Assembly (NCBI GenBank): GCA_034678345.1
Contig: JAXDBZ010000064.1
Span: 1 to 29,357, forward strand
Reading direction: 5' to 3'
Length of the DNA: 29,357 bases
Source: JANXPZ01 sp034678345
GTDB taxonomy: Bacteria > Eisenbacteria > RBG-16-71-46
Shown piece by piece: positions 14,201 to 21,148 of this stretch (the first letter of the stretch is position 1; each line of letters opens with the position of its first letter). A program made the position numbers and the translations under genes. Under the pieces are notes generated by a model, which was not told the DNA's origin, did not search any database, and saw nothing but the letters and a program-made list of their open reading frames with translations.

Positions 14201-14947
14201 TTGGATATTCCACGGATCTTCAACATCACCGAGAGCGCTCACCGCATCCACAACCCGTTCACACCCGAGAAGCTCGCCACACTCGGCGCGGCACTGCGCC
14301 TGGAACGGGGGACGCGAGTGCTCGACCTCGGCAGCGGTTCGGGCGAGATGCTGTGTGCCTGGGCGCGCGATCACGGAGTCGTCGGCACCGGCGTGGACAT
14401 GAGCCGGTTGTTCACCGAGCAGGCGAGGCTCCGCGCCGAGGAACTCGGTGTCGCCGACCAGGTCGAGTTCATCCATGGCGATGCCGCCGGCTACGTCTCC
14501 GACGAGAAGGTCGGCGTGGCGGCCTGTCTCGGCGCCACGTGGATCGGCGGGGGAGTCGCCGGCACCATCGAGCTCCTGGCGCGGAGCCTGCGCCCGGGAG
14601 GGATCATCCTCATCGGCGAGCCCTACTGGCGGCAGTTGCCGCCGACGGAGGATGTCGCCAGGGGGTGTCTTGCCCACTCGATCTCCGACTTCGTCATGCT
14701 TCCAGAGCTCATCGCGTCCTTCGGCCGGCTCGGCTATGACGTCGTGGAGATGGTCCTGGCCGACCAGGAAGGCTGGGACCGATACGAGGCGGCCAAGTGG
14801 CTCACCATGCGCCGATGGCTCGAAGCCAACCCCGGCGACGAGCTCGCCAAGGATGTCCGAGCCCAACTGACCTCGGAACCCGGGCGCTACGCCGCCTACA
14901 CGCGTGAGTATGTGGGCTGGGGCGTGTTCGCGCTGATGGCGCGGTGA
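14201..14947 (+). CDS. class I SAM-dependent methyltransferase
   Basis: This encodes 248 residues starting at TTG, with an AAGGAG ribosome site 10 bases upstream; no ATG lies before the conserved region. The SAM-binding motif I is VLDLGSGSGEML (about residues 40-51), followed by an acidic residue in GTGVDMS (motif II) and VEFIHGDAAGYV (motif III region). LLARSLRPGGIILIGEPYW is the usual motif IV-VI strand. The C-terminal half (YEAAKWLTMRRWLEAN) is a helical cap like those of small-molecule methyltransferases in the Methyltransf_11/25 group. The substrate is not predictable. Codon third positions look less G/C-biased than in neighbouring genes, which hints at later acquisition. Hairpins lie on both sides, so it is probably transcribed alone. 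Confidence 0.87.
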   Translation: MDIPRIFNITESAHRIHNPFTPEKLATLGAALRLERGTRVLDLGSGSGEMLCAWARDHGVVGTGVDMSRLFTEQARLRAEELGVADQVEFIHGDAAGYVSDEKVGVAACLGATWIGGGVAGTIELLARSLRPGGIILIGEPYWRQLPPTEDVARGCLAHSISDFVMLPELIASFGRLGYDVVEMVLADQEGWDRYEAAKWLTMRRWLEANPGDELAKDVRAQLTSEPGRYAAYTREYVGWGVFALMAR

Positions 14948-14959
14948 TGAGGGGCTGAC

Positions 14960-14998
14960 CGGGCGACTCGGGACGCGGGGGAGACCCGATCGTGCCCG
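14960..14998 (+). terminator. imperfect hairpin after the methyltransferase gene
   Basis: CGGGC (14960-14964) pairs with GCCCG (14994-14998), and TCGGG (14968-14972) pairs with CCCGA (14985-14989), with an internal loop between them. It lies 12 bases after the stop codon. A small GACTC/GAGTC hairpin follows at 15001-15014. Confidence 0.4.
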
Positions 14999-15092
14999 AC
15001 GACTCGCTCGAGTCCACGCCGCCTCGCGGTGTGGCTCGGTCCGGGCGTCCGAGCGTGATGGTGCGCCGCTCGCCGTGACCAGGCGCAGCGTG

Positions 15093-15098
15093 TAGTCT
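15093..15098 (+). promoter_or_regulatory. -10 box candidate placing a leaderless start
   Basis: TAGTCT ends 6 bases before the ATG at 15105, and no Shine-Dalgarno sequence is present in between. If it is a real -10 box, transcription would begin at or next to the start codon, giving a leaderless mRNA. No good -35 box is visible. Confidence 0.3.
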
Positions 15099-15104
15099 GG
15101 GCCC

Positions 15105-15860
15105 ATGCGTTCCTTCGACCTCGGCGACGGACTTGGCCGCCTGCGCTATCACGACCTGCCCGGCGAGGGCACGCCCCTGCTGTTCGTGCACGGGCTGGGC
15201 TGCGCGTCCTCCTGCGACTACCCGCGCGTCGCGGCCGACGGCGCGCTCGCCGGCCGCCGCATGCTGCTGCTCGACCTGCTCGGCTTCGGCTTCAGCGATC
15301 GCCCCGATGACTTCGGCTACGCGGTCGAGGACCACGCCCGGGCCGTGGCGCGGCTGGTCGAGGGCCTGGGGCTCGAGGACCTCGACCTCTTCGGCTACAG
15401 CATGGGCGGCCCGATCGCCATCGTGGCCGCGACCCTGCTGCCCGGGCGGATTCGCCACCTGGTGCTGGGCGAGCCCAATCTCGACGCCGGGGGCGGAGCC
15501 TTCAGCCGTCCGATTGCCCAACAGAGCGAGGCCGAGTTCGTCGCGCGCGGGCACACCGCCGTCGCGCGCGGGGCGACCGATCCCATCTGGGCCGGCTCGG
15601 TGTCCGTGGCCTCGCCCCGGGCCGTGCACCGCGGCGCCGTGTCGCTGGTGCGCGGCGCCGTGCCCTCGTGGCGCGAGCGGCTCGCGGCGCTCACCATGCC
15701 CCGCGCCGTGATCTTCGGCGAGCGCTCGCTGCCCCACCCCGACACCGAGCGCCTGCCCGGCATCGGCGTGGGCGTGCGCATCGTGCCCGAGGCGAGCCAC
15801 TCGATGGCCTGGGAGAACCCCGCCGGACTGGCGCGGGCCATCCGGTCTGTGCTCTCCTGA
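15105..15860 (+). CDS. alpha/beta hydrolase
   Basis: This encodes 251 residues without a signal peptide, so it is a cytoplasmic serine hydrolase of the alpha/beta-hydrolase_1 family. The oxyanion motif is FVHGLG (27-32), the nucleophile Ser99 lies in GYSMGG, and the catalytic His232 in EASHSMAWENP. The acid after strand 7 is not in the standard G--D position; Glu206 or Asp213 in GERSLPHPD are the candidates. The central cap region (about 130-190) is short. The substrate is unknown. It is the first gene of a co-directional run and lies 40 bases before the DUF4405 gene. No ribosome site is seen ahead of its ATG. Confidence 0.88.
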   Translation: MRSFDLGDGLGRLRYHDLPGEGTPLLFVHGLGCASSCDYPRVAADGALAGRRMLLLDLLGFGFSDRPDDFGYAVEDHARAVARLVEGLGLEDLDLFGYSMGGPIAIVAATLLPGRIRHLVLGEPNLDAGGGAFSRPIAQQSEAEFVARGHTAVARGATDPIWAGSVSVASPRAVHRGAVSLVRGAVPSWRERLAALTMPRAVIFGERSLPHPDTERLPGIGVGVRIVPEASHSMAWENPAGLARAIRSVLS

Positions 15861-15900
15861 CGCCCTGGAACCACGGGCCCCCGTACACCCGGAGAGACGG

Positions 15901-16572
15901 ATGATGAAGAGCTCGACCCTGAAGTTCCTGATCGACTCGATCGCCTTCGTGGCGTTCGTGCTGCTCGCCACCACGGGCCTGCTCATGCGCTTCGTCCTGC
16001 CGCCGGGCTCGGGCCGCTTCCGCGCGCTGTGGGGCATGGACCGCCACGAGTGGGGCCAGCTGCACTTCTGGATCGCGGTGGTGATGCTGGCGGCGATCGC
16101 CCTGCACCTGGTGCTGAACTGGAAGTGGGTCGTGTGCATGGTGCGAGGTCCGCGGCCGCAGGGTTCGGGACCACGCGTGGCCCTGGCCCTCGCGGGGCTC
16201 GCCGCTCTCGTGGCCCTGGCGGTGGCGCCGTTCCTCGGCGGCGTCGAGCAGACCGGCGGGGTCCGGCACGACGAGCACGCGGTCGCGGCGCCCGGCGACT
16301 CCGCGGGTCTCGAGGCGCCGCCGCCGGCCGACGCGCCACACCGCGGCCACGGCGCCGGGGCGGGCGAGGGCGAGGGCCCGGCCATCGATGGCTCCATGAC
16401 GCTGGCCGACGTCGAGCGGCTCACCGGCGTGCCGGCGGAGGCGGTCCTGCGCGAGCTGGGCCTGCCCGCGGACCTGCCGCGCGACGAGAACCTGGGACGG
16501 CTCCGCCGCGTCCACGGCTTCGAGATGCACGACGTGCGGGCGGCCGTGCGGAAGCACCTCGGCGAACGGTAG
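15901..16572 (+). CDS. DUF4405 cytochrome-b-like membrane protein with His-rich linker and C-terminal helical domain
   Basis: This encodes 223 residues. Two core transmembrane helices (about 9-31 and 53-73) carry the DUF4405 pattern, with histidines in WGQLHFW and AIALHLVLNWKWV that may hold haem or metal, as in small cytochrome-b-like domains. A third helix (about 91-111) follows. A histidine-, glycine- and acid-rich linker (about 115-158, with HDEHA and HRGHG) leads to a soluble domain (160-223, MTLADVERLTGVP...HGFEMHDVRAAV). That domain is helical and resembles short domains attached to other membrane redox proteins. A role in electron transfer or metal handling is inferred. GGAGAG precedes the double ATG; the start could be 15901 or 15904. 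Confidence 0.75.
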   Translation: MMKSSTLKFLIDSIAFVAFVLLATTGLLMRFVLPPGSGRFRALWGMDRHEWGQLHFWIAVVMLAAIALHLVLNWKWVVCMVRGPRPQGSGPRVALALAGLAALVALAVAPFLGGVEQTGGVRHDEHAVAAPGDSAGLEAPPPADAPHRGHGAGAGEGEGPAIDGSMTLADVERLTGVPAEAVLRELGLPADLPRDENLGRLRRVHGFEMHDVRAAVRKHLGER

Positions 16573-16602
16573 CCCGGTCCGCCGGGCAAGAGGGAGAGAC
16601 CG

Positions 16603-16920
16603 ATGATCAGCCGGATCTGGCACGGGTGGACGACGCCGGCCAACGCCGATGCCTATGAGGAGCTCCTCCGCAGCGAGATCTTCACCGGCATCCGTGGCCG
16701 CCGCATCGAGGGGTTCCGGGAGATCCAGCTTTTCCGGCGCGCGCACGCGACCGAGGTGGAGTTCGTCACCGTCATGTGGTTCGACTCGCTCGAGGCGGTG
16801 CGGGTCTTCGCCGGCGACGACTACGAGGCCGCGGTCGTCCCGCCCAGGGCGCGGGCGGTGCTGGCGCGGTTCGACGCGCGCTCGCAGCACTACGAGGTGA
16901 AGGAGCGACTCGAGGCGTAG
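16603..16920 (+). CDS. small ABM-like (dimeric alpha/beta barrel) protein
   Basis: This encodes 105 residues and has a strong AGGGAGAG ribosome site. The sequence MISRIWHGWTTPANADAYEELLRSEIF, then GFREIQLFRRA, and VEFVTVMWFDSLEAVRVFAGDDYEAAVVPPRAR follows the pattern of antibiotic-biosynthesis-monooxygenase-like and other dimeric alpha/beta-barrel proteins. In these, a strand-helix-strand-helix unit dimerises around a small-molecule or haem pocket. No catalytic residues can be named; WHG near the start and the FAG-DYEAAVVPP segment are usual in this subgroup. It follows the DUF4405 gene by 30 bases and is likely cotranscribed. It may act as a monooxygenase or simply bind a ligand. Confidence 0.65.
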   Translation: MISRIWHGWTTPANADAYEELLRSEIFTGIRGRRIEGFREIQLFRRAHATEVEFVTVMWFDSLEAVRVFAGDDYEAAVVPPRARAVLARFDARSQHYEVKERLEA

Positions 16921-16958
16921 GGCCGCCGCGCCCGCGGCCGCAGGCGCGAGGAGCATCC

Positions 16959-17420
16959 ATGCTGCAGCAGACGCTGGTCTGGACCGCCGTGTGCCTGGGA
17001 GCCCTCGGCCTCTGCCTGTGGCGGCCCGAGCTCGGCCGCATCGTCCTCGGTGTCTTCTTCCTCGTCATGGCGATCGGCGTCAACCTCGTGTTCGTGCTGG
17101 TGTCGCCGGAGGGGTTCGTGAAGCTCGGTACCGACGCCCCGCTCGTCCCGCTCTACGAGTGGTTCTTCCGGCGCGTGGTCGCCGTCGCGCCTGCGGCGTT
17201 CGGCCTGCTCACGGCCGCCTTCGAGGTCACGGTCGGGCTGTTGCTGATCCAGGGCGGGCGCGGCGCGGACGCGGGCCTGATCGGTGCCATCGTCTTCCTG
17301 GCAGTGATCTCGCCGCTCGGTCCCTGGACGCTGCCGAACCTGATCATGGCGGCGGCGCTCGGCGTCGTCCTGTGGCGCCGGCGCCGGGCGCGCGGCCGCC
17401 CCGGAGGTGAGACACCATGA
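16959..17420 (+). CDS. four-helix integral membrane protein, unknown function
   Basis: This encodes 153 residues with about four transmembrane segments: residues 5-20, 26-47, 72-96 and 104-138, the last probably two helices. It ends in a positively charged RRRRARGRPGG tail that should face the cytoplasm. The spacing loosely resembles DoxX-like small membrane proteins, but I see no motif that proves this. The ATG at 16959 has GAGGAG 6 bases upstream; the frame is open further upstream but without hydrophobic sequence. Its stop overlaps the trmO start in an ATGA, so the two are translationally coupled. Confidence 0.7.
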   Translation: MLQQTLVWTAVCLGALGLCLWRPELGRIVLGVFFLVMAIGVNLVFVLVSPEGFVKLGTDAPLVPLYEWFFRRVVAVAPAAFGLLTAAFEVTVGLLLIQGGRGADAGLIGAIVFLAVISPLGPWTLPNLIMAAALGVVLWRRRRARGRPGGETP

Positions 17421-17875
17421 CGACCGAGTATCCGATGCGCCCCATCGGTTTCGTGCGCAGCCCCTACGGCGACGCGGGGGAGATCCCGAAGGGATGCGGC
17501 GCGAAGCACGAGGCCGAGGGGATCCTCGACATCCTGCCCGAGTACGAGCCGGGCCTGACCGACATCGAGGGTTTCTCGCACCTGTTCGTGCTCTGGGTCT
17601 TCGACCGGGTCGAGGGCTTCGAGTTGATGGCCACGCCGCCGACCGACGCCACCCCGCACGGCATCTTCACCACGCGGGCGCCGCGCCGCCCCAATCCCAT
17701 CGGGCTCACGGTGGTGAAGCTCCTGCGGCGCGACGGCCCGCGCCTGCACGTGCGCGGCGTGGACATGCTGGACGGCACGCCCATCCTCGACCTCAAGCCG
17801 TACCTCTCGGGCGTAGCTCCCGAGGAACTGCGGCGCGGCTGGCTGGGCGAGGCCGAGCGGCGGCGGGACACGTGA
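17417..17875 (+). CDS. trmO: tRNA (N6-threonylcarbamoyladenosine37-N6)-methyltransferase TrmO (TsaA/YaeB family)
   Basis: This encodes 152 residues, the length of the single-domain bacterial form. It begins with the family's PIGFVRSPYGD and contains DIEGFSHLFVLWVFDR. The strongest signature is TRAPRRPNPIGLTVVKLL (86-103), where the RPNPIG block binds SAM in the TsaA beta-barrel, followed by DMLDGTPILDLKPYL (116-130). TrmO adds a methyl group to t6A at position 37 of certain threonine tRNAs in the cytoplasm and helps attenuation and decoding accuracy. The start overlaps the preceding stop (ATGA), and its own stop overlaps the next gene's GTG, so expression is coupled on both sides. Confidence 0.93.
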   Translation: MTTEYPMRPIGFVRSPYGDAGEIPKGCGAKHEAEGILDILPEYEPGLTDIEGFSHLFVLWVFDRVEGFELMATPPTDATPHGIFTTRAPRRPNPIGLTVVKLLRRDGPRLHVRGVDMLDGTPILDLKPYLSGVAPEELRRGWLGEAERRRDT

Positions 17876-18486
17876 GCGTGGATCCGCCGGTCGCCGGCCG
17901 GCTCCTCGTCCCGAGCACGCGCTTCGGCCCCGTCGGCATCGTCTGGGCGGAGCGCGGCGGGCGCCCGAAGGTCGTGCAGGTGCTGCTCTCGCGGCCCGGG
18001 TCGCCCGCGGACCGGCGGTTGGCGCGCCTCCATCCGGAGACGCGCGCCGGTTCCTGCGCCGAGATGCGTGCGGTCGCCGACTCGATCGTCCTCTTCCTCG
18101 AGGGCGCCGACCTCGCGATCCCGCTCGCCGTCGCCGACCTCGCCTCCTGCCCACCGTTCCAGCGGGCCGTGCTGCGCGCCGAGCACGCCATCCCGCGCGG
18201 GAAGGTCAGCACGTACGGGCTGCTGGCGGCCCGCCTCGGCCGCCCGGGCGCGGCGCGCGCCGTGGGCACCGCCCTCGCCACGAATCCGTTCCCCATCGTC
18301 GTGCCCTGTCACCGCGCCATCCGCTCGGACGGTTCTCCGGGCGGCTATCAGGGCGGCCCGGCGATGAAGCGCGCCCTCCTGGCGATGGAGGGGGTGCGCC
18401 TCGACACGGCCGGACGGGTGTTGACCGCGCGTCTCCACTACGCGGACCGGGCGGGTTGCCGGCGCGCGGCGCGCACGCGAGAATGA
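17872..18486 (+). CDS. ogt: methylated-DNA--[protein]-cysteine S-methyltransferase
   Basis: This encodes 204 residues. The C-terminal domain has the full signature: PPFQRAVLRAEHAIPRGKVSTYG (helix-turn-helix with the recognition segment), RAVGTALATNPFPIVVPCHRAI with acceptor Cys146, and GGYQGG...KRALLAMEG. The enzyme transfers alkyl groups from O6-alkylguanine in DNA to its own cysteine and is used up in the act. The N-terminal part (1-90) is a shorter, less conserved Ogt-type domain. No Ada regulatory domain is fused. The GTG at 17872 overlaps the trmO stop (GTGA) and was preferred for that reason; a GTG two codons on is the alternative. The C-terminal extension (RLHYADRAGCRRAARTRE) is longer than usual and runs into the zupT start. 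Confidence 0.92.
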   Translation: MSVDPPVAGRLLVPSTRFGPVGIVWAERGGRPKVVQVLLSRPGSPADRRLARLHPETRAGSCAEMRAVADSIVLFLEGADLAIPLAVADLASCPPFQRAVLRAEHAIPRGKVSTYGLLAARLGRPGAARAVGTALATNPFPIVVPCHRAIRSDGSPGGYQGGPAMKRALLAMEGVRLDTAGRVLTARLHYADRAGCRRAARTRE

Positions 18487-19352
18487 CGGCCATGGGCAAC
18501 GTCTGGTTCGCGCTCGGGCTCACCGTCTTCGCGGGCATGGCCACGGCCATCGGCAGCGCCATCGCCTTCATGGCGAAGCGGACCAACTACCGCTTCCTCT
18601 CCGTGGCCACCGGGTTCTCGGCCGGCGTGATGCTCTACGTGTCCTTCGTTGAGATCTTCTTCAAGGGCGTCCAGGCATTGACGCCCCGCTTCGGTGACTA
18701 CTGGGGACACTGGGTCAACGTCGCCTCGTTCTTCGGCGGCATGCTGCTCATCGGCCTCATCGACAACCTCGTCCCGGCCGCCGAGAACCCGCACGAGACC
18801 CATACCGAGGACGAGACGCGGCCGCTGCACGAGCGGGGCACGGGCGGAGGAGCGGCGGGCGCCCACCACGCGAAGCTCATGCGCATGGGCCTGTTCACCG
18901 CGCTGGCCATCGGCATCCACAACTTCCCCGAGGGGCTGGCCACGTTCCTCGCCGCGCTGCACGACCCTGGGCTCGGCGTGGCCATCGCCATCGCCATCGC
19001 GCTGCACAACATCCCCGAGGGCGTCAGCGTCTCGGTGCCCATCTTCTACGCCACCGGCGACCGGAGGAAGGCGTTCACCTACTCGGTGCTGAGCGGCATG
19101 GCGGAGCCGGTCGGGGCGGGCATCGCCTACCTGCTGATCCTCCTGCTCACGGGCAGCGGCGTGGGGGCCGTGCCGCCCGAGCTGATGGGCGTGCTGTTCG
19201 GCGGCGTGGCCGGCATCATGGTCTACATCAGCGTGGACGAGCTGCTGCCCACCAGCCGTGCCTACGGCAAGGGGCACGACAGCCTGCTCGGCCTGGTGGC
19301 CGGCATGGTGGTGATGGCGCTCAGCCTGCTGCTGATGAGGCGCCCGGTATGA
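18483..19352 (+). CDS. zupT: ZIP family metal transporter (ZupT-like)
   Basis: This encodes 289 residues with eight predicted membrane helices. The metal-binding signatures are HNFPEGLATF (146-155, helix 4) and HNIPEGVSVSVP (175-186, helix 5), the paired H-N-x-P-E-G motifs of ZupT. A histidine-containing acidic loop (about 98-130, ENPHETHTEDE and AGAHH) lies between helices 3 and 4, as is common in ZIP proteins. It should import zinc and perhaps iron or manganese across the plasma membrane. The ATG overlaps the ogt stop (ATGA). A second ATG three codons on could also be used. No Zur-like box is visible because the gene lies inside the operon. Confidence 0.93.
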   Translation: MTAMGNVWFALGLTVFAGMATAIGSAIAFMAKRTNYRFLSVATGFSAGVMLYVSFVEIFFKGVQALTPRFGDYWGHWVNVASFFGGMLLIGLIDNLVPAAENPHETHTEDETRPLHERGTGGGAAGAHHAKLMRMGLFTALAIGIHNFPEGLATFLAALHDPGLGVAIAIAIALHNIPEGVSVSVPIFYATGDRRKAFTYSVLSGMAEPVGAGIAYLLILLLTGSGVGAVPPELMGVLFGGVAGIMVYISVDELLPTSRAYGKGHDSLLGLVAGMVVMALSLLLMRRPV

Positions 19353-19374
19353 GCTCCGGCGGAGCCGGGCGCGG

Positions 19375-19758
19375 GTGAGCCGCCTCGCGCGGGCGCTGCT
19401 GGTCGCCTGCGGCACGTTGTCGGTGGCGCTGGGCGTGCTCGGCATGTTCCTGCCGCTGCTGCCGACCACCCCGTTCCTGCTGCTGGCCGCGGCCTGCTAC
19501 GCGCGCGGCTCCGAGCGCTGCCACCACTGGCTGCTGCACAACCGCTGGTTCGGCCACTACATCCGCGACTACCGCGAGGGACGCGGCGTCACGCTGCGGC
19601 ACAAGGTGGCGGCGCTCGCGCTGCTGTGGCCGACCATCGGCTTCGCGGCGTGGCGGGTGGTGCCGGTGTGGTGGGCGAAGCTCCTGTTGCTGGGCATCGC
19701 CGTCGGTGTCACCGTGCACCTCGTGCGGATCAAGACGGCGGGAAGACGGAGGGACTGA
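19375..19758 (+). CDS. DUF454 (YbaN family) inner membrane protein
   Basis: This encodes 127 residues starting at GTG, with GGAG about 10 bases upstream. The N-terminal hydrophobic half (about 6-40) carries LGVLGMFLPLLPTTPFLLLAAACYARGSER, the hallmark of DUF454/YbaN, followed by the conserved WLLHNRWFGHYIRDYREGRG. Two further membrane segments fill residues 72-120. The function of the family is unknown. It follows zupT by 22 bases and its stop overlaps the next start (TGATG), so it belongs to the same unit. Confidence 0.88.
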   Translation: MSRLARALLVACGTLSVALGVLGMFLPLLPTTPFLLLAAACYARGSERCHHWLLHNRWFGHYIRDYREGRGVTLRHKVAALALLWPTIGFAAWRVVPVWWAKLLLLGIAVGVTVHLVRIKTAGRRRD

Positions 19759-20324
19759 TGGCCGCCTCGAAGCTCCCCACTCTCGACATGCGCAGCCGCC
19801 GCGCGTGGCGCCGCTGGCTGGCGGCGCACCATGCCTCGGTGCCCGGGATCTGGCTCGTGTTCCACAAGCGGCACACCGGCGTGAAATGCCTGGAGTACGA
19901 CGACGCAGTCGAGGAGGCACTCTGCTACGGCTGGATCGACAGCGTCCTGAAGCGACTCGACGAGGCTCGCTACGCGCGCAAGTTCACGCCGCGGAGGGTG
20001 GGCAGCGTGTGGTCCGCGGTGAATCGCCGCCGCTACGCCGACCTCGCGCGGCGCGGCCTGCTGGCCAGGCCGGGGCGGGAGCGCCCGCCGACGGGGCGCG
20101 CGGACGACCGGCCGGCGCCGCCCGTTTCCACGCTGCCGGCGTATGTCCGCCGCGCGCTGACGGCCTGGCCGCGCGCCTGGCAGGCGTTCCAGAGCCTGGC
20201 GCCGTCGCAGCGGCGGCGCTACGTCGGGTGGGTGCACTCGGCGAAGCGCGAGGAGACGCGCGAGCGCCGACTGCGCGAGGTCGTGAAGGTGCTGCTCGCG
20301 GGCGAGGCGCTGGGCATGAAGTAG
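19758..20324 (+). CDS. YdeI/OmpD-associated (OmdA) family protein
   Basis: This encodes 188 residues. The family block is clear: RAWRRWLAAHH, GIWLVFHKRHTG, LEYDDAVEEALCYGWIDSVLKRLDE and RKFTPRRVGSVWSAVNRRR. It ends with the usual Arg/Lys-rich helical repeat region (RRRYVGWVHSAKREETRERRLREVV). Members such as E. coli YdeI have been linked to resistance to antimicrobial peptides, but the biochemical role is not established. It is soluble and probably cytoplasmic. The ATG overlaps the upstream stop, and GGAGGG lies 5 bases before it. Confidence 0.85.
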   Translation: MAASKLPTLDMRSRRAWRRWLAAHHASVPGIWLVFHKRHTGVKCLEYDDAVEEALCYGWIDSVLKRLDEARYARKFTPRRVGSVWSAVNRRRYADLARRGLLARPGRERPPTGRADDRPAPPVSTLPAYVRRALTAWPRAWQAFQSLAPSQRRRYVGWVHSAKREETRERRLREVVKVLLAGEALGMK

Positions 20325-20334
20325 GAGGCCGATC

Positions 20335-20679
20335 ATGAACCGCGGTCAGACGTTCGTCCTGGCGGCCGGCGTCGTCATGGCCGCCGCGCTCGTCGCGCGC
20401 CCGCCGTACTTCGGCATGGACCGCGCCTCGGGCGGGCGGACGCACGCGGCGATCGGGACGCACTGGCTCTGGGATCCGCCGGCGCCGGCCGAGGTGTACG
20501 CGCGGCTGACGCAGGCCGACCCGGCGACGCTCGCGCCGGTGCGGCTGGCGGACTTCGTGGCGCGCGTCAACGTCGTCCGCCTCGCGACGAAGCTTGCCGC
20601 GGTGGCGGCCGTGGTGGCGATGGGGATGGCGCTCACGCGGACACGGGCGCCGGCGGCGCGTGCGGAGGGCTCGGGATGA
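20335..20679 (+). CDS. small membrane protein, unknown
   Basis: This encodes 114 residues, with AGGAGG at good spacing ahead of the ATG. A first hydrophobic segment (about 6-24) and a second (about 86-101) enclose an 60-residue loop containing THWLWDPPAPAEVYARLTQADPA, probably outside the membrane. It shows no family that I recognise. Its stop overlaps the next gene's start (ATGA), and these two small membrane proteins probably act together. Confidence 0.65.
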   Translation: MNRGQTFVLAAGVVMAAALVARPPYFGMDRASGGRTHAAIGTHWLWDPPAPAEVYARLTQADPATLAPVRLADFVARVNVVRLATKLAAVAAVVAMGMALTRTRAPAARAEGSG

Positions 20680-20942
20680 GCCGGATGTTCCTCTTCGGCG
20701 CGCTGGTGTACGCGGCCATGGGCGTGGCGGCGGCGCTGGCGATGCTCGCCGAGCTGCGGCGACACGGGGTCGAGGTGAAGTGGCTCCGCCTCCGCCTGGA
20801 CTTCTTCCGCCACCTCGAGGAGTACCGGCGGGTGACCGTGCGGGAGGCCGGCCGGGTGGGCATGCCCTACTACCTCTACGTGGTCTCCATGCTCCTGGCG
20901 CTGGCCTGCGCCGTGGTCGGGCTGGTGCTGGCGGTGCTGTAG
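20676..20942 (+). CDS. small two-helix membrane protein, unknown
   Basis: This encodes 88 residues. Hydrophobic helices at about 4-23 and 64-88 flank a basic amphipathic stretch (ELRRHGVEVKWLRLRLDFFRHLEEYRR) that should face the cytoplasm. Four-base overlap with the preceding small membrane gene indicates coupled translation. No known family is recognised. It ends the co-directional run; the palindrome at 20989 follows. Confidence 0.65.
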   Translation: MSRMFLFGALVYAAMGVAAALAMLAELRRHGVEVKWLRLRLDFFRHLEEYRRVTVREAGRVGMPYYLYVVSMLLALACAVVGLVLAVL

Positions 20943-20988
20943 ACGGGGGAAGGCCGCCGCTCCACGCGACGCCAGGACACGCCGTCCG

Positions 20989-21003
20989 CCGAACATTGTT
21001 CGG
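20989..21003. promoter_or_regulatory. palindromic operator candidate upstream of the dehydrogenase
   Basis: CCGAACATTGTTCGG is a perfect 7-base inverted repeat around one central T. It lies 35 bases before the -35 box of the dehydrogenase promoter and stands out as AT-rich in a very GC-rich gap. Its half-sites resemble GAAC/GTTC of LexA boxes, but the spacing is 3 instead of 4, so the binding protein is unknown. Confidence 0.4.
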
Positions 21004-21037
21004 AGTTTGCCTCCCCCTGACGAGGCCGCTCGCCGCG

Positions 21038-21067
21038 TTGCCCCGCGGGCGGGCAAACGGATAGAGT
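21038..21067 (+). promoter_or_regulatory. promoter for the dehydrogenase gene
   Basis: TTGCCC (21038-21043) and TAGAGT (21062-21067) are 18 bases apart, each matching 4/6 of consensus. The start codon is 82 bases beyond the -10 box. The -35 box also forms a TTGCCC/GGGCAA stem with 21051-21056, which could affect recognition. Confidence 0.45.
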
Positions 21068-21148
21068 CGCCGGACTCGAGTCCCGGCGGAGCCTCCGCTC
21101 CGCCCATCCCGTGGCGAGAACGAACCTCTGGAAGGGGAGGCCTGCGGC

